Positions 41,392-50,388 of a stretch of 64,000 nucleotides of DNA are shown here, piece after piece. The stretch comes from Alitabrizicola rongguiensis (GTDB lineage Bacteria; Pseudomonadota; Alphaproteobacteria; Rhodobacterales; Rhodobacteraceae). Under the pieces are notes generated by a model that made no database searches, was not told where the DNA came from, and saw only the letters and a program-made list of their open reading frames with translations. The position numbers were made by a program, and so were the translations under genes. Location of the stretch: NCBI RefSeq assembly GCF_021491355.1, contig NZ_JAKENF010000003.1:434001-498000 (forward strand), written 5' to 3'. Numbering within the stretch: position 1 is the stretch's first letter; the number at the start of each line of letters is the position of its first letter.

Positions 41392-42498
41392 ATGCGCAAG
41401 GGTGGGCGTTCACGGATCTGGGCAGGTCTCGCGGCCGGATTTGTCGGCCTATCACTGGCTGGAGCGATCATGGCGGCGGAACCGCTCCGCGTGACCGAGA
41501 TGGCCGCAGACCTTGATGAGCCCTGGGGGCTGGGCTTTCTGCCTGATGGGAGGTTCTTCGTTACCGAACGGGACGGACGCCTGTCCCTTTACCCGGCATC
41601 CGGGGGCGAGCCGCTCATGTCTTTCGACGGATTTCCCGATCTGGTGGCAGAGGGGCAGGGCGGTCTCCTCGACGTCATGGTTCCCCGCAACGTATCCGCG
41701 CGCCGGGAAGTCCTGGTCAGCTATGCGCGGGCGCAAGGCGAAGGGTCCGGGACGGCGCTCGCCGCACTGCGCTTTTCCCCGGACTTCACCGAGGTGACCG
41801 AGGTGAAGGTTCTGTTCGAAATGGTGCCGGGCAGCAATGGCGGGCGCCATTTCGGATCTCGGATCGTCGAGGCGCCGGATGGCACGATCTTCCTGACGAT
41901 CGGCGAGCGTGGCGCGGGGATGCCGGCACAGGATCCTGCCCGGCATGAGGGTTCGGTCGTGCATCTGCGGCGGGACGGAAGCCCCGCCTCGCCCGGCCTT
42001 TTCGGCGAAAAGGGACTTCCCGAACTTTACTCGAAGGGCCACCGCAACCCGCAGGGCGCGGCGCTGGACGCGAGCGGTCAGCTTTGGGTCGTCGAGCATG
42101 GGGCGCAGGGGGGCGACGAACTCAACCGTGTCGAGCCGGGGCGCAACTACGGTTGGCCGGTCATCAGCTATGGCAAGAACTACGGCGGCGGTCAGATCGG
42201 GCAGGGGACATCGGCCCCCGGGCTCGAGCAGCCGGTGCATTTCTGGGACCCCTCGATTGCGCCGTCAGGGATGGTCTTCCTGTCAGGACGCATGTTCCCG
42301 GAATGGGAGGGCGACATCTTCATCGGCAGTCTGAAGTTCGACTACATCGCCCGGCTCGATCCGGACGATGGCTATCGCGAGACGCGCATCGCGTTGCCGC
42401 AGACAGGGCGGGTGCGGGATGTCCGCGAGGGGCCGGATGGAGCGATCTGGTTCCTGTCGGTCAATGACGGGGCTGTCTATCGCCTGTCGCGATCCTAG
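41392..42498 (+). CDS. PQQ-dependent sugar (aldose) dehydrogenase family protein
   Basis: A 368-residue exported six-bladed beta-propeller of the soluble glucose/sorbosone dehydrogenase family (Asd/YliI-like). A signal peptide covers about residues 1-28 (GLAAGFVGLSLAGAIMAAE). Family blocks include LDEPWGLGFLPDGRFFVTERDGRL, SNGGRHFGSRI, YSKGHRNPQG and GGDELNRVEPGRNYGWP, where PQQ- and calcium-binding residues lie. Likely oxidises aldoses in the periplasm if PQQ is available. GGAG precedes the ATG. It converges on a GlxA-type regulator with two bases between stops. Confidence 0.87.
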   Translation: MRKGGRSRIWAGLAAGFVGLSLAGAIMAAEPLRVTEMAADLDEPWGLGFLPDGRFFVTERDGRLSLYPASGGEPLMSFDGFPDLVAEGQGGLLDVMVPRNVSARREVLVSYARAQGEGSGTALAALRFSPDFTEVTEVKVLFEMVPGSNGGRHFGSRIVEAPDGTIFLTIGERGAGMPAQDPARHEGSVVHLRRDGSPASPGLFGEKGLPELYSKGHRNPQGAALDASGQLWVVEHGAQGGDELNRVEPGRNYGWPVISYGKNYGGGQIGQGTSAPGLEQPVHFWDPSIAPSGMVFLSGRMFPEWEGDIFIGSLKFDYIARLDPDDGYRETRIALPQTGRVRDVREGPDGAIWFLSVNDGAVYRLSRS

Positions 42499-42500
42499 CG

Positions 42501-43526
42501 TCAGATCGACAGCCGCGTGAGGCCCGGAGTCGGTGCCGCACCCTGCGTTCCGCGCTCGCGATAGGGCGTGGTGTTGTAATGCGCTCGGTAGCATTTCGAG
42601 AAATGCGAGGGGCTCGCAAATCCGCAGGCCAGTGCTACGTTGATGACGCTCATATCGGTCTGCATCAGCAGGTTCCGCGCCTTCTGCAGGCGAAGCTCCA
42701 TGTAGTAGCGCTTGGGGCTGCGGTTGAGGTAGCGGCGGAACAGCCGCTCGAGCTGACGGGTGGACATGCCGACATCTTCGGCAAGGTCCGCAGGGCTGAT
42801 CGGGTCCTCGATGTTGTTTTCCATCATCTGGATGACCTGAGACAGCTTGGGATGGCGCACCCCGATGCGGGTGGGAATCGACAGGCGCTGCGTGTCCTGG
42901 TCGGTCCGGATGGAGGTGTAGATCAGCTGGTCGGCAACCGTATTGGCCAGTTCGTCGCCATGGTCGGCGGCGATGAGCTTCAACATAAGGTCGATCGACG
43001 AGGTCCCGCCCGCCGTTGTCATCCGGCTGCCGTCGATGACGAAGATCGATTTCGTGAGCTTCACATCCTCGAATTCCTCAAGGAAGCCGTCCTGGTTTTC
43101 CCAGTGGATCGTCGCCTTCTTGCCGTCGAGCAGGCCCGCCTTGGCCATGGCCCAGCCACCGGTGCAAATTCCGCCGATCGTCAACCCGCGCCGTGCTTCC
43201 CGCCGCAGCCAAGAGATGACGGCCTTGGATGTCACCTTCTGCACGTCGAGACCGCCACAGACGAGAAGCGTGTCTTCGCGGTCGAGCTCGATCAGCCCGG
43301 CATCAAGCTTGAAAGACGCGCCGTTCGAGCAGCTGACGCTGTCTCCGCCTTCCCCGATCAGGATCCAGTCGAACAATTTCTTGCCGGCCATGCGGTTGGC
43401 GATGCGCAATGGCTCGATGGCGCCGGCAAAGGACACCATCGTGAACTTGTCGAGCAGCAGGAAGACAAAGCGGCGGGGCCGGCTGGCCTCGCGCGGGCGG
43501 ACTTCCGCATGACGGACGGGCAACAT
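42501..43526 (-). CDS. GlxA/GbdR-type transcriptional regulator (DJ-1/PfpI plus AraC domain)
   Basis: A 341-residue regulator with an N-terminal DJ-1/PfpI-like sensor domain (about 20-190; GGICTGGWAMAKAGLL holds the nucleophile-elbow Cys position) and a C-terminal AraC domain (about 235-330; MSTRQLERLFRRYLNRSPKRYYMELRLQKARNLL). It resembles GbdR, which controls glycine betaine and choline catabolism genes. No betaine gene lies in this window. It shares architecture but only modest similarity with the regulator at 9437. The ribosome binding site is weak. Confidence 0.87.
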   Translation of the reverse strand: MLPVRHAEVRPREASRPRRFVFLLLDKFTMVSFAGAIEPLRIANRMAGKKLFDWILIGEGGDSVSCSNGASFKLDAGLIELDREDTLLVCGGLDVQKVTSKAVISWLRREARRGLTIGGICTGGWAMAKAGLLDGKKATIHWENQDGFLEEFEDVKLTKSIFVIDGSRMTTAGGTSSIDLMLKLIAADHGDELANTVADQLIYTSIRTDQDTQRLSIPTRIGVRHPKLSQVIQMMENNIEDPISPADLAEDVGMSTRQLERLFRRYLNRSPKRYYMELRLQKARNLLMQTDMSVINVALACGFASPSHFSKCYRAHYNTTPYRERGTQGAAPTPGLTRLSI

Positions 43527-43772
43527 CTTTTTGCGACCTGAATGTGTCGTTCATAGCCAATCAATCAGGGAAACCGACGCTCCGCAAGGGGCGGTTCGCG
43601 CGTGTTTCAGCGATGAAACAATCGCGCGGCCCGGTTTTGCTGCGACCGATGGGATCGGGACGCTGCGATTTGGTGCCGCGCGGCATGCTGCGGTGCGGCT
43701 GGAACAAGACCTTTCCATCGGCGAGAGCATTCCTTATACGCTCCTGCGACCGCTAACAGACGGAGAAAAGCC

Positions 43773-45143
43773 ATGACCAAGGGCTGGAGCAAATCGGACT
43801 GGCGCGCGAAGCCGCGGATCCAGATGCCCGACTATCCCGATCAGGCCGCCTTGCAGGCCGTCGAGGCTCAACTGGCGAAATATCCTCCGCTCGTCTTTGC
43901 CGGTGAAGCGCGGAAGCTGAAGAAGCAACTCGCGCTTGCGGCCGAGGGCAAGGCGTTCCTGCTTCAGGGCGGGGACTGCGCCGAGAGCTTTGCCGAGTTC
44001 AGCGCCGACAACATCCGCGACACTTTCCGGGTGATGCTGCAGATGGCGGTGGTGCTGACTTATGGCGCCAAGGTGCCGGTCATCAAGGTCGGCCGGATGG
44101 CGGGGCAATTCGCCAAGCCGCGCTCCGCAGCAACCGAGGTCGTCGGCGGTCAGGAACTGCCGAGCTACCGCGGCGACATCATCAATGGCTTCGACTTCAC
44201 TCCCGACGCCCGTGTTCCGGATCCGGCGCGGATGCTGCAGGCCTATACGCAGGCGGCGGCCAGCCTCAACCTGCTGCGCGCCTTCTCGACCGGCGGTTTT
44301 GCCGACATCCATCGCGTGCACAGCTGGACCCTCGGCTTTGCCGAGCATGACAAGGCCGAGCGTTATCGCGAACTGTCCAACCACATCTCGGACGCGCTCG
44401 ACTTCATGAACGCCGCCGGGATCACCTCGGAGACGGCGCCGTCGCTCTCAACCGTGGACTTCTACACCAGCCACGAGGCGCTGCTTCTGGAGTACGAAGA
44501 GGCGCTCTGCCGGATCGACTCGATCACCGGCCAGCCGGTCGCGGGCTCGGGCCACATGATCTGGATCGGTGACCGGACCCGTCAGCCCGACGGCGCGCAT
44601 GTCGAGTTCTGCCGCGGCGTGCTGAACCCGATCGGGCTGAAATGCGGCCCCTCGACCACGGCCGAGGACCTGAAGGTGCTGATGGCCAAGCTCAACCCGC
44701 AGAACGAGGCGGGACGGCTGACGCTGATCGCCCGCTTTGGTGCGGGGAAGGTGGGCGAGAATCTGCCGCGGCTCATCAAGGCTGTGCGCGAGGAAGGCGC
44801 CAATGTCGTCTGGTCCTGCGACCCGATGCACGGCAACACCATCAAGGCGGCTTCGGGCTACAAGACCCGGCCGTTCGAGAGCGTGCTGCGTGAGGTGCGA
44901 GAGTTCTTCCAGGTGCACAAGGCCGAAGGAACGATCCCCGGCGGCGTTCATTTCGAGATGACCGGCAAGGACGTGACGGAATGCACCGGCGGTCTGCGCG
45001 CCGTTACGGACGAGGATCTGTCGGATCGTTATCACACTGCCTGCGACCCGCGGCTGAACGCCAGCCAGTCGCTGGAGCTGGCCTTCCTCGTCGCCGAGGA
45101 ACTCACCGGCTTCCGCGAAGGCGCCCGCCGGGTTGCGCTCTGA
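43773..45143 (+). CDS. Class II 3-deoxy-D-arabino-heptulosonate 7-phosphate synthase
   Basis: A 456-residue plant-type (class II, AroA-II) DAHP synthase that condenses phosphoenolpyruvate and erythrose 4-phosphate, the first step of aromatic amino acid synthesis. Opening [19 protein letters not shown], the metal/PEP block [21 protein letters not shown] and the [12 protein letters not shown] segment are diagnostic. GGAG lies before the ATG. A strong factor-independent terminator follows, so the gene is probably monocistronic. Its 246-base upstream region has no recognisable leader peptide. Confidence 0.95.
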   Translation: MTKGWSKSDWRAKPRIQMPDYPDQAALQAVEAQLAKYPPLVFAGEARKLKKQLALAAEGKAFLLQGGDCAESFAEFSADNIRDTFRVMLQMAVVLTYGAKVPVIKVGRMAGQFAKPRSAATEVVGGQELPSYRGDIINGFDFTPDARVPDPARMLQAYTQAAASLNLLRAFSTGGFADIHRVHSWTLGFAEHDKAERYRELSNHISDALDFMNAAGITSETAPSLSTVDFYTSHEALLLEYEEALCRIDSITGQPVAGSGHMIWIGDRTRQPDGAHVEFCRGVLNPIGLKCGPSTTAEDLKVLMAKLNPQNEAGRLTLIARFGAGKVGENLPRLIKAVREEGANVVWSCDPMHGNTIKAASGYKTRPFESVLREVREFFQVHKAEGTIPGGVHFEMTGKDVTECTGGLRAVTDEDLSDRYHTACDPRLNASQSLELAFLVAEELTGFREGARRVAL

Positions 45144-45201
45144 AGGCGGCGCGTGGCGGTAACGCTGCGCCCGCCTGCATTTGACTGCGACGGTACAAAT
45201 A

Positions 45202-45240
45202 GGTCCACCGGTCATCCATGGCCGGTGGACCTTTCCTTTT
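45202..45240 (+). terminator. Factor-independent terminator of the DAHP synthase gene
   Basis: A perfect stem GGTCCACCGG/CCGGTGGACC with a 10-base loop is followed by TTTCCTTTT. It begins 58 bases after the stop codon and is the clearest intrinsic terminator in the window. Confidence 0.88.
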
Positions 45241-45342
45241 CAGTTGCCTTGGGGGGGAAATGTGGGCGGAAATGTCAGCACCGCGACAATCATGATCCGC
45301 GGCAGCCCATAGCATGGTGCGATCATGGCAGGGGGGAAGCAC

Positions 45343-47250
45343 ATGACCGACACGACATCAGGCTGCCTGACACGCCGTTCTTTGAACAAGCTGCTTGCCG
45401 GGAGCGCCAGTTTTTCCGTGATGGCTGCGGTCCTAGATCTTCCTCAGGCGGCTCTGGCATCGGACGAAGCGCCTGCCGACGTGATCTACCGGGGCGGAGC
45501 GATCCTGACGATGGACGACGCCCAACCGCGCGCTGAGGCTGTTGCCATCCGTGCCGGCCGCATCGTCGCGGTGGGACCGGAGAATGTCGTCATGGGCCTG
45601 GAGGGGGACGCGACAGAGGTTGTGGATCTGGACGGGAAAGCCCTGCTGCCCGGCTTCTTCGATGCCCACGGCCATGTCTTCGTGGGTGGCATTCAGGCGC
45701 TGACCGCCAACATGCTTGCCCCGCCGGACGGCGATGTGACCGACATCGCCAGTCTGCAGAAGGTTCTGCGTGACTGGATCGCCGCCAATCAGGGAACCGT
45801 AGAAAAGACCAAGCTCATCATGGGGTTCGGGTTCGACAAGTCCACCCTTGCCGAGTTGCGTGACCCTGATCGCGCCGACCTCGACGCCATTTCGACTGAG
45901 TACCCGGTCTATCTGATCCACCAGTCCGGCCATATGGGCGCGGCCAATTCCAAGGCGCTAGAGATCGCCGGCATTACCCGCGATACGCCCGATCCGCCCG
46001 GTGGCGTGATCCGCAAGGATGCGAATGGGGAGCCGACCGGGGTTCTCGAGGAAAACGCCCACAACTTGGCCTGGATGAAACTGATGTCCTCGGTCGATCG
46101 CGACGGGATGAAGGCCATAGCCCGGGCCGGGGCGGAGTTGTGGACGCGCTATGGCTATACCACCGCCGAAGAGGGACGCTCGGTGCCGGTTCAGGTCGAG
46201 ATCATGGCCGAGGTGGCCAAGGAGGGCGGCTTCAAGATCGACGTGCTGACCTATCCGGACGTGCTGGTGGCGCGCGATTTCGTCAAGGGCAACGTCTCGC
46301 CAACCTACACGAACCGCTTCCGCGTCGCCGGGGCTAAACTGACCATCGACGGCTCGCCGCAGGGCTTCACCGCCTATCGTGATCGGCCCTATTACAACCC
46401 GGTCGGGGACTATCCGCCCGGCTATCGAGGCTACCCTTCGGCGACGCAGGACCAGGTGGATGATGCCGTGGACTGGGCCTTTGCGAACGGCATCCAGATC
46501 AACACCCATGCCAACGGCGAGGCGGCCAACGACATGCTGATTGCGGGCGTCGCGGTGGCCACGGACAAGCATGGCGCAAATGCCGACCGCCGCGCGCAAC
46601 TGATCCATGGCCAGTTCCTGCGCGAGGATCAGGTGGACAGCTACAAGACGCTGAACGTGTTCCCGTCGCTCTTTCCCATGCACACCTTCTACTGGGGCGA
46701 TTGGCACCGCGATCATACCGTGGGGCCGGAGCTGGCAGACAACATCTCTCCCACCGGTTGGGTGATGAAGCGCGGGATGAAGTTCAGCACCCATCACGAC
46801 GCGCCGGTTGCCTTCCCGGACTCGATGCGCGTGCTGGATGCGACGGTGACGCGGCGCTCCCGCTCGGGCGACATCATCGGACCGGCACAGCGCGTGGATG
46901 TGATGACGGCCCTGAAGGCGATGACAATCTGGCCTGCCTGGGCGCATTTCGAGGATGGCACCAAGGGTTCGCTGGAAGTGGGCAAGCTGGCCGACCTCGT
47001 GATCCTGTCCGCCGATCCGACCTCGGTCGATCCCGACACGCTGGAGCAGCTGACCGTGGTCGAGACGATCAAGGAAGGGCAAAGCATCTACCAGGCAGGT
47101 CAGAAGGAGGGTCGCCTGGACTACCGCCCCAACAACGGCAGCGATCCCTACCAGAACTTCCTGCACTTCGCGGCTGCCAAGGATCATGCCCAAGGCGGCG
47201 GCTATTGCTGTGAGGCTTGCGCGCTGGCCCGGCCATTCGAGCGGGCATGA
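45343..47250 (+). CDS. Tat-exported YtcJ-like amidohydrolase
   Basis: A 635-residue metal-dependent hydrolase. The N-terminus carries a twin-arginine type signal (LTRRSLNKLLAGSASFSVMAAV, cleavage near residue 40), so the folded enzyme is exported to the periplasm. The amidohydrolase domain starts ADVIYRGGAILTMDD and holds the metal motif FFDAHGHVF, INTHANGEAAND and the end block GSLEVGKLADLVILSADP. A C-terminal Cys pair (GGYCCEACALARP) is unusual. The family includes N-substituted formamide deformylases and many uncharacterised enzymes. GGGGGGAAG precedes the ATG. Confidence 0.87.
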   Translation: MTDTTSGCLTRRSLNKLLAGSASFSVMAAVLDLPQAALASDEAPADVIYRGGAILTMDDAQPRAEAVAIRAGRIVAVGPENVVMGLEGDATEVVDLDGKALLPGFFDAHGHVFVGGIQALTANMLAPPDGDVTDIASLQKVLRDWIAANQGTVEKTKLIMGFGFDKSTLAELRDPDRADLDAISTEYPVYLIHQSGHMGAANSKALEIAGITRDTPDPPGGVIRKDANGEPTGVLEENAHNLAWMKLMSSVDRDGMKAIARAGAELWTRYGYTTAEEGRSVPVQVEIMAEVAKEGGFKIDVLTYPDVLVARDFVKGNVSPTYTNRFRVAGAKLTIDGSPQGFTAYRDRPYYNPVGDYPPGYRGYPSATQDQVDDAVDWAFANGIQINTHANGEAANDMLIAGVAVATDKHGANADRRAQLIHGQFLREDQVDSYKTLNVFPSLFPMHTFYWGDWHRDHTVGPELADNISPTGWVMKRGMKFSTHHDAPVAFPDSMRVLDATVTRRSRSGDIIGPAQRVDVMTALKAMTIWPAWAHFEDGTKGSLEVGKLADLVILSADPTSVDPDTLEQLTVVETIKEGQSIYQAGQKEGRLDYRPNNGSDPYQNFLHFAAAKDHAQGGGYCCEACALARPFERA

Positions 47251-47256
47251 CCGCAG

Positions 47257-47937
47257 TCAGTCGTCGGACTTGACGAGGCGCAGATGCGATCGGTGCGTCT
47301 TCGCTTTGCCGATGGCGTGGAAGGGCGCGGGCGCTTCGGCGAGCTCTCGGACAGGGTCGGCCTGCCGGATGGGCGAGGGTGTCCTATCGATCGGGACGGC
47401 AGGCCAAGACACAGCCGCCAAGGGTTCGGGCACTTCGCGCGTCACACTGAAGCGGCGCGGGCTGCGGCCGATCAGGCCAAGTGTCACCAGGCAGCCAAGC
47501 GCCCGGTCGCAACTTCCCGTGTCGCCCATCACCGGCAGCAACAGCATGCGCGCTTCGATTGCCGGGCGGCCAAGGCCGTGATCCCCTGCCAGTGCAAATG
47601 TCAGGATCGACGGTGTGGCAAAGACCGCTTCCGTCGCCTCCATGACCCGGTCACGGGCGGCGGGCTCGAACAGCGCGGTCAGGGGCATCCCGCGCACCTC
47701 CATCCCCAACAGCTGCACTAGATGCATCCCGGCCAGCCGGAAGCGTGCTACGCCATGGGCGACGCGTTCGATCAGGAATACATGCTCCAGCGACCGCTCC
47801 ATCCCGCGCGGATCAAGCGCCGCGCGCGCCGGCGGCGCGTTGCCCGAGCGCAGGCCCTCCCAGTAGGCACGAACCTCCTGCAGGGGCTGGAACGCCGTCC
47901 CCATGCCGAAATCGCCCATCCGCCGATCCTTCTTCAT
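47257..47937 (-). CDS. PAS domain protein (PAS_5 family)
   Basis: A 226-residue soluble protein with one PAS_5 domain (about 15-150). The family pattern is visible: VRAYWEGLRSGNAPPARAALDPRGMERSLEHVFLIE and RFRLAGMHLVQLLGMEVRGMPL. The C-terminal 70 residues look disordered and rich in Pro and Arg. No output domain is present, so it may bind a partner or ligand. The start at 47937 is chosen because GGGGAG lies eight bases upstream; a GTG three codons earlier overlaps that site. Function of these alphaproteobacterial PAS proteins is not established. Confidence 0.75.
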   Translation of the reverse strand: MKKDRRMGDFGMGTAFQPLQEVRAYWEGLRSGNAPPARAALDPRGMERSLEHVFLIERVAHGVARFRLAGMHLVQLLGMEVRGMPLTALFEPAARDRVMEATEAVFATPSILTFALAGDHGLGRPAIEARMLLLPVMGDTGSCDRALGCLVTLGLIGRSPRRFSVTREVPEPLAAVSWPAVPIDRTPSPIRQADPVRELAEAPAPFHAIGKAKTHRSHLRLVKSDD

Positions 47938-48168
47938 CTCAGCCACTCCCCGGTTGGTCCGAATTCACCGCCTGCTCGGCCGGTCGCTCCGGTTGTTCCC
48001 ATCGGCCGGCTCTGCTACTTCCGAAGGAAGGCGAGGCGGTCGGGGGCGGCATCCCTTTGGTTACCCGATTGTAAACTACACCGGATTTGTGCCGGAGCGG
48101 AGTGAAATCCTCGCATTTGGTTAAGCCGCCGGCACCCATGCCGTCGGAGGGGGCAGGGAGCGCAGACG

Positions 48169-49062
48169 ATGGTCACCTCGATGACGGGTTTTGCCAGCCG
48201 CAAAGGGCAGGGTGCCGGCGCCAGCTGGGCCTGGGACATCCGCTCGGTCAATGGCAAGGGGCTGGACCTGCGCCTGCGCCTGCCCGACTGGATCGACGCT
48301 CTAGAAGCGCCGCTCCGGGCCGAGCTGGGCAAGCGGATTCATCGCGGCAATGTCAGCCTGACGCTCAAGGCCGCGCGCGAGGCAGGGGCCGAAACCGTGC
48401 GCCTGAACCCGGTCGTGCTTGATGCGGTGCTCTCCGTTTTGGCCGAGGTCGAGGAGCGAGCGGCGCTGAAGGGCGTCACTGTTTCGCCCCCGACCGCCGC
48501 CGAGGTGCTTTCACTGCGCGGGGTGATGGATCCGGGCGGCGGGGACGAGGACGAGGCGGGTGCCTTGCGCGAGGCGCTGCTGGCCGATCTCGCGCCACTG
48601 CTCGATGCCTTCGCAGCCGCCCGCAGGGCAGAGGGTGCGGCGCTGGCGCATGTCATCGCCGGCCAGATCGACCGGATCGAGACGCTCACTGCCGATGCCG
48701 TACGCGAGGCCGAAGCCCGGCGCGACACGATGGCCGCGACCCTGCGCGAGAACCTCTCCCGGGTGCTGGCCAACAGCGAGGGCGTCGACCAGACGCGCGT
48801 GGCGCAGGAACTGGCGATGCTGGCGGTGAAGGCCGACGTGACCGAGGAGATCGACCGTCTCCGCGCCCATATCGCCGCCGCGCGTGCGCTTCTGTCCGAG
48901 AAAGGCGCGGTGGGCCGCAAGTTCGACTTCCTGATGCAGGAGTTCAACCGCGAGGCCAACACGCTCTGCTCCAAGGCGCAGGCGATCGAACTGACCCGCA
49001 TCGGGCTTGACCTCAAGACGGTCATAGATCAGATGCGCGAACAGGTTCAGAACGTGGAATAA
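48169..49062 (+). CDS. YicC family endoribonuclease
   Basis: A 297-residue protein of the YicC/YloC family, described as an endoribonuclease. The opening SMTGFASRKGQ and IRSVNGKGLDLRLRLPD and the C-terminal domain KFDFLMQEFNREANTLCSK with ELTRIGLDLKTVIDQMREQVQNVE are signatures. Full length. The gene is followed after three bases by gmk, a widely conserved pairing, which suggests one transcript. Upstream lie 230 bases with no recognised promoter. Confidence 0.93.
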   Translation: MVTSMTGFASRKGQGAGASWAWDIRSVNGKGLDLRLRLPDWIDALEAPLRAELGKRIHRGNVSLTLKAAREAGAETVRLNPVVLDAVLSVLAEVEERAALKGVTVSPPTAAEVLSLRGVMDPGGGDEDEAGALREALLADLAPLLDAFAAARRAEGAALAHVIAGQIDRIETLTADAVREAEARRDTMAATLRENLSRVLANSEGVDQTRVAQELAMLAVKADVTEEIDRLRAHIAAARALLSEKGAVGRKFDFLMQEFNREANTLCSKAQAIELTRIGLDLKTVIDQMREQVQNVE

Positions 49063-49065
49063 GTC

Positions 49066-49698
49066 ATGGCCCGGCGCGGATTTCTGCTGATCCTCTCGTC
49101 GCCCTCGGGGGCCGGGAAATCGAGCCTCACCAAGCGGCTGATGGCCTGGGATCCGACCCTGAGCTTCTCGGTCTCGGCGACGACGCGCTCGCCTCGTCCG
49201 GGCGAGGTCGATGGCCGCGACTATTACTTCCGGTCACGGCCGGAATTCGAGGCGATGATCGCTGCCGGCCAGATGCTGGAACATGCCGAGGTATTCGGCA
49301 ATCTCTACGGCAGCCCGCGCGCCCCGGTCGAAGAGGCGATGCTTGCGGGGCGCGACACGGTCTTTGACATCGACTGGCAGGGCGGCCAGCAGATCCGCCA
49401 GGCAATGCGCGACGATGTGGTGTCGATCTTCATCCTGCCTCCCTCGATTGCCGAGCTTGAAAACCGTCTGCGCAACCGCGCTCAGGACAGTGACGAGGTA
49501 ATCGCTGGACGTATGGCGAAAAGCCGTGACGAGATCAGCCATTGGGCGGAATATGATTATGTTCTGGTCAACCATGACCTCGATGCGGCCGAGGACGAGT
49601 TGAAGGCGATCGTGCGTGCCGAGCGGCTCAAGCGGTTCCGCCAGCCGGGATTGAGCGATTTTGTCCGCGGACTGAACAGGGAGTTTGAACTGAGATGA
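49066..49698 (+). CDS. gmk: Guanylate kinase
   Basis: A 210-residue kinase that phosphorylates GMP to GDP with ATP. The P loop [10 protein letters not shown] is at 11-20, the GMP-binding block [17 protein letters not shown] follows, and the lid contains the [14 protein letters not shown] segment. It continues guanine nucleotide synthesis from guaB at 7971, though the genes are far apart. Full length. It sits between yicC and a gamma carbonic anhydrase gene, overlapping the latter by four bases. Confidence 0.96.
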   Translation: MARRGFLLILSSPSGAGKSSLTKRLMAWDPTLSFSVSATTRSPRPGEVDGRDYYFRSRPEFEAMIAAGQMLEHAEVFGNLYGSPRAPVEEAMLAGRDTVFDIDWQGGQQIRQAMRDDVVSIFILPPSIAELENRLRNRAQDSDEVIAGRMAKSRDEISHWAEYDYVLVNHDLDAAEDELKAIVRAERLKRFRQPGLSDFVRGLNREFELR

Positions 49699-50213
49699 TC
49701 TTTGAACTCGACGGCATTGCCCCGCTGGTTGCCGCGGATGCCTGGGTGGCGCCGACCGCCTGCCTGATCGGCAAGATCGTGGTCGAGTCCGAAGCCTCGA
49801 TCTGGTTCGGGGTGACCGCGCGCGGCGACAACGAGGAAATCCGCATCGGCCTCGGGTCCAACGTTCAGGAAAACTGCGTGCTGCATACCGACATGGGATT
49901 TCCCCTGACCATCGGCGCTGACTGCACCATCGGTCACAAGGCGATGCTGCATGGCTGCACCATCGGCGACGGCAGCCTGATCGGCATGGGGGCCATCGTG
50001 CTGAACGGCGCGAAGATCGGCAGGGGCTGCCTGATCGGGGCCGGGGCGCTCATCACCGAAGGCAAGGAAATCCCCGATGGCAGCCTTGTGATGGGTGCGC
50101 CGGGCAAGGTGGTGCGGCAACTCGACGAGGCGGCCCAGGCGAAGCTGCTCCTGTCGGCTGAAGGATATCGCAACAATGCGCGGCGCTTTGCCGGCGGGAT
50201 GAAGCGCGTCTGA
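49695..50213 (+). CDS. Gamma-carbonic anhydrase family protein
   Basis: A 172-residue left-handed parallel beta-helix protein (hexapeptide repeats) of the gamma carbonic anhydrase/YrdA group. The three metal-binding histidines of the family are present as His64, His81 and His86 (VLHTDMG and GHKAMLHG). Many close relatives lack measurable carbonic anhydrase activity, so the enzyme function is uncertain. Starts by ATGA overlap with gmk and is probably the last gene of the yicC-gmk operon. Confidence 0.9.
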   Translation: MIFELDGIAPLVAADAWVAPTACLIGKIVVESEASIWFGVTARGDNEEIRIGLGSNVQENCVLHTDMGFPLTIGADCTIGHKAMLHGCTIGDGSLIGMGAIVLNGAKIGRGCLIGAGALITEGKEIPDGSLVMGAPGKVVRQLDEAAQAKLLLSAEGYRNNARRFAGGMKRV

Positions 50214-50336
50214 CCGGGCGACCGGGATAGTCATTCGGCCAAATCCTCCGATCTAACGGAGAAATCACGCTGGTTGCGGCGCGCCTGACGAGCCGCTTGC
50301 GCGAGGCTAACACGTGGTCTCCGCACCATCCTGTAT

Positions 50337-50385
50337 CGAATTCCTGTGACTGGCCGGCCCCGCCGGGGCGCTTGCAGGGAATTCG
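50337..50385 (+). promoter_or_regulatory. Leader hairpin covering the ribosome binding site of the next gene
   Basis: CGAATTCCTG (50337-50346) pairs with CAGGGAATTCG (50375-50385) with one bulged base. The intervening loop can form a further GC stem (CCCCGCCGGGG). The right arm includes the AGGGA ribosome binding site of the dehydrogenase gene, whose ATG is at 50389. This would hinder initiation unless the structure is opened. Confidence 0.45.
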
Positions 50386-50388
50386 TCC

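Noticed and set aside
43591-43607. GTTC-N7-TTTC upstream of the DAHP synthase gene as SOS box
   Set aside because: One half-site is wrong and neither neighbouring gene is a DNA-damage gene.
43527-43772. Attenuator or leader peptide before the class II DAHP synthase gene
   Set aside because: No short frame rich in Trp, Tyr or Phe and no mutually exclusive terminator hairpin is visible in the 246-base upstream region.
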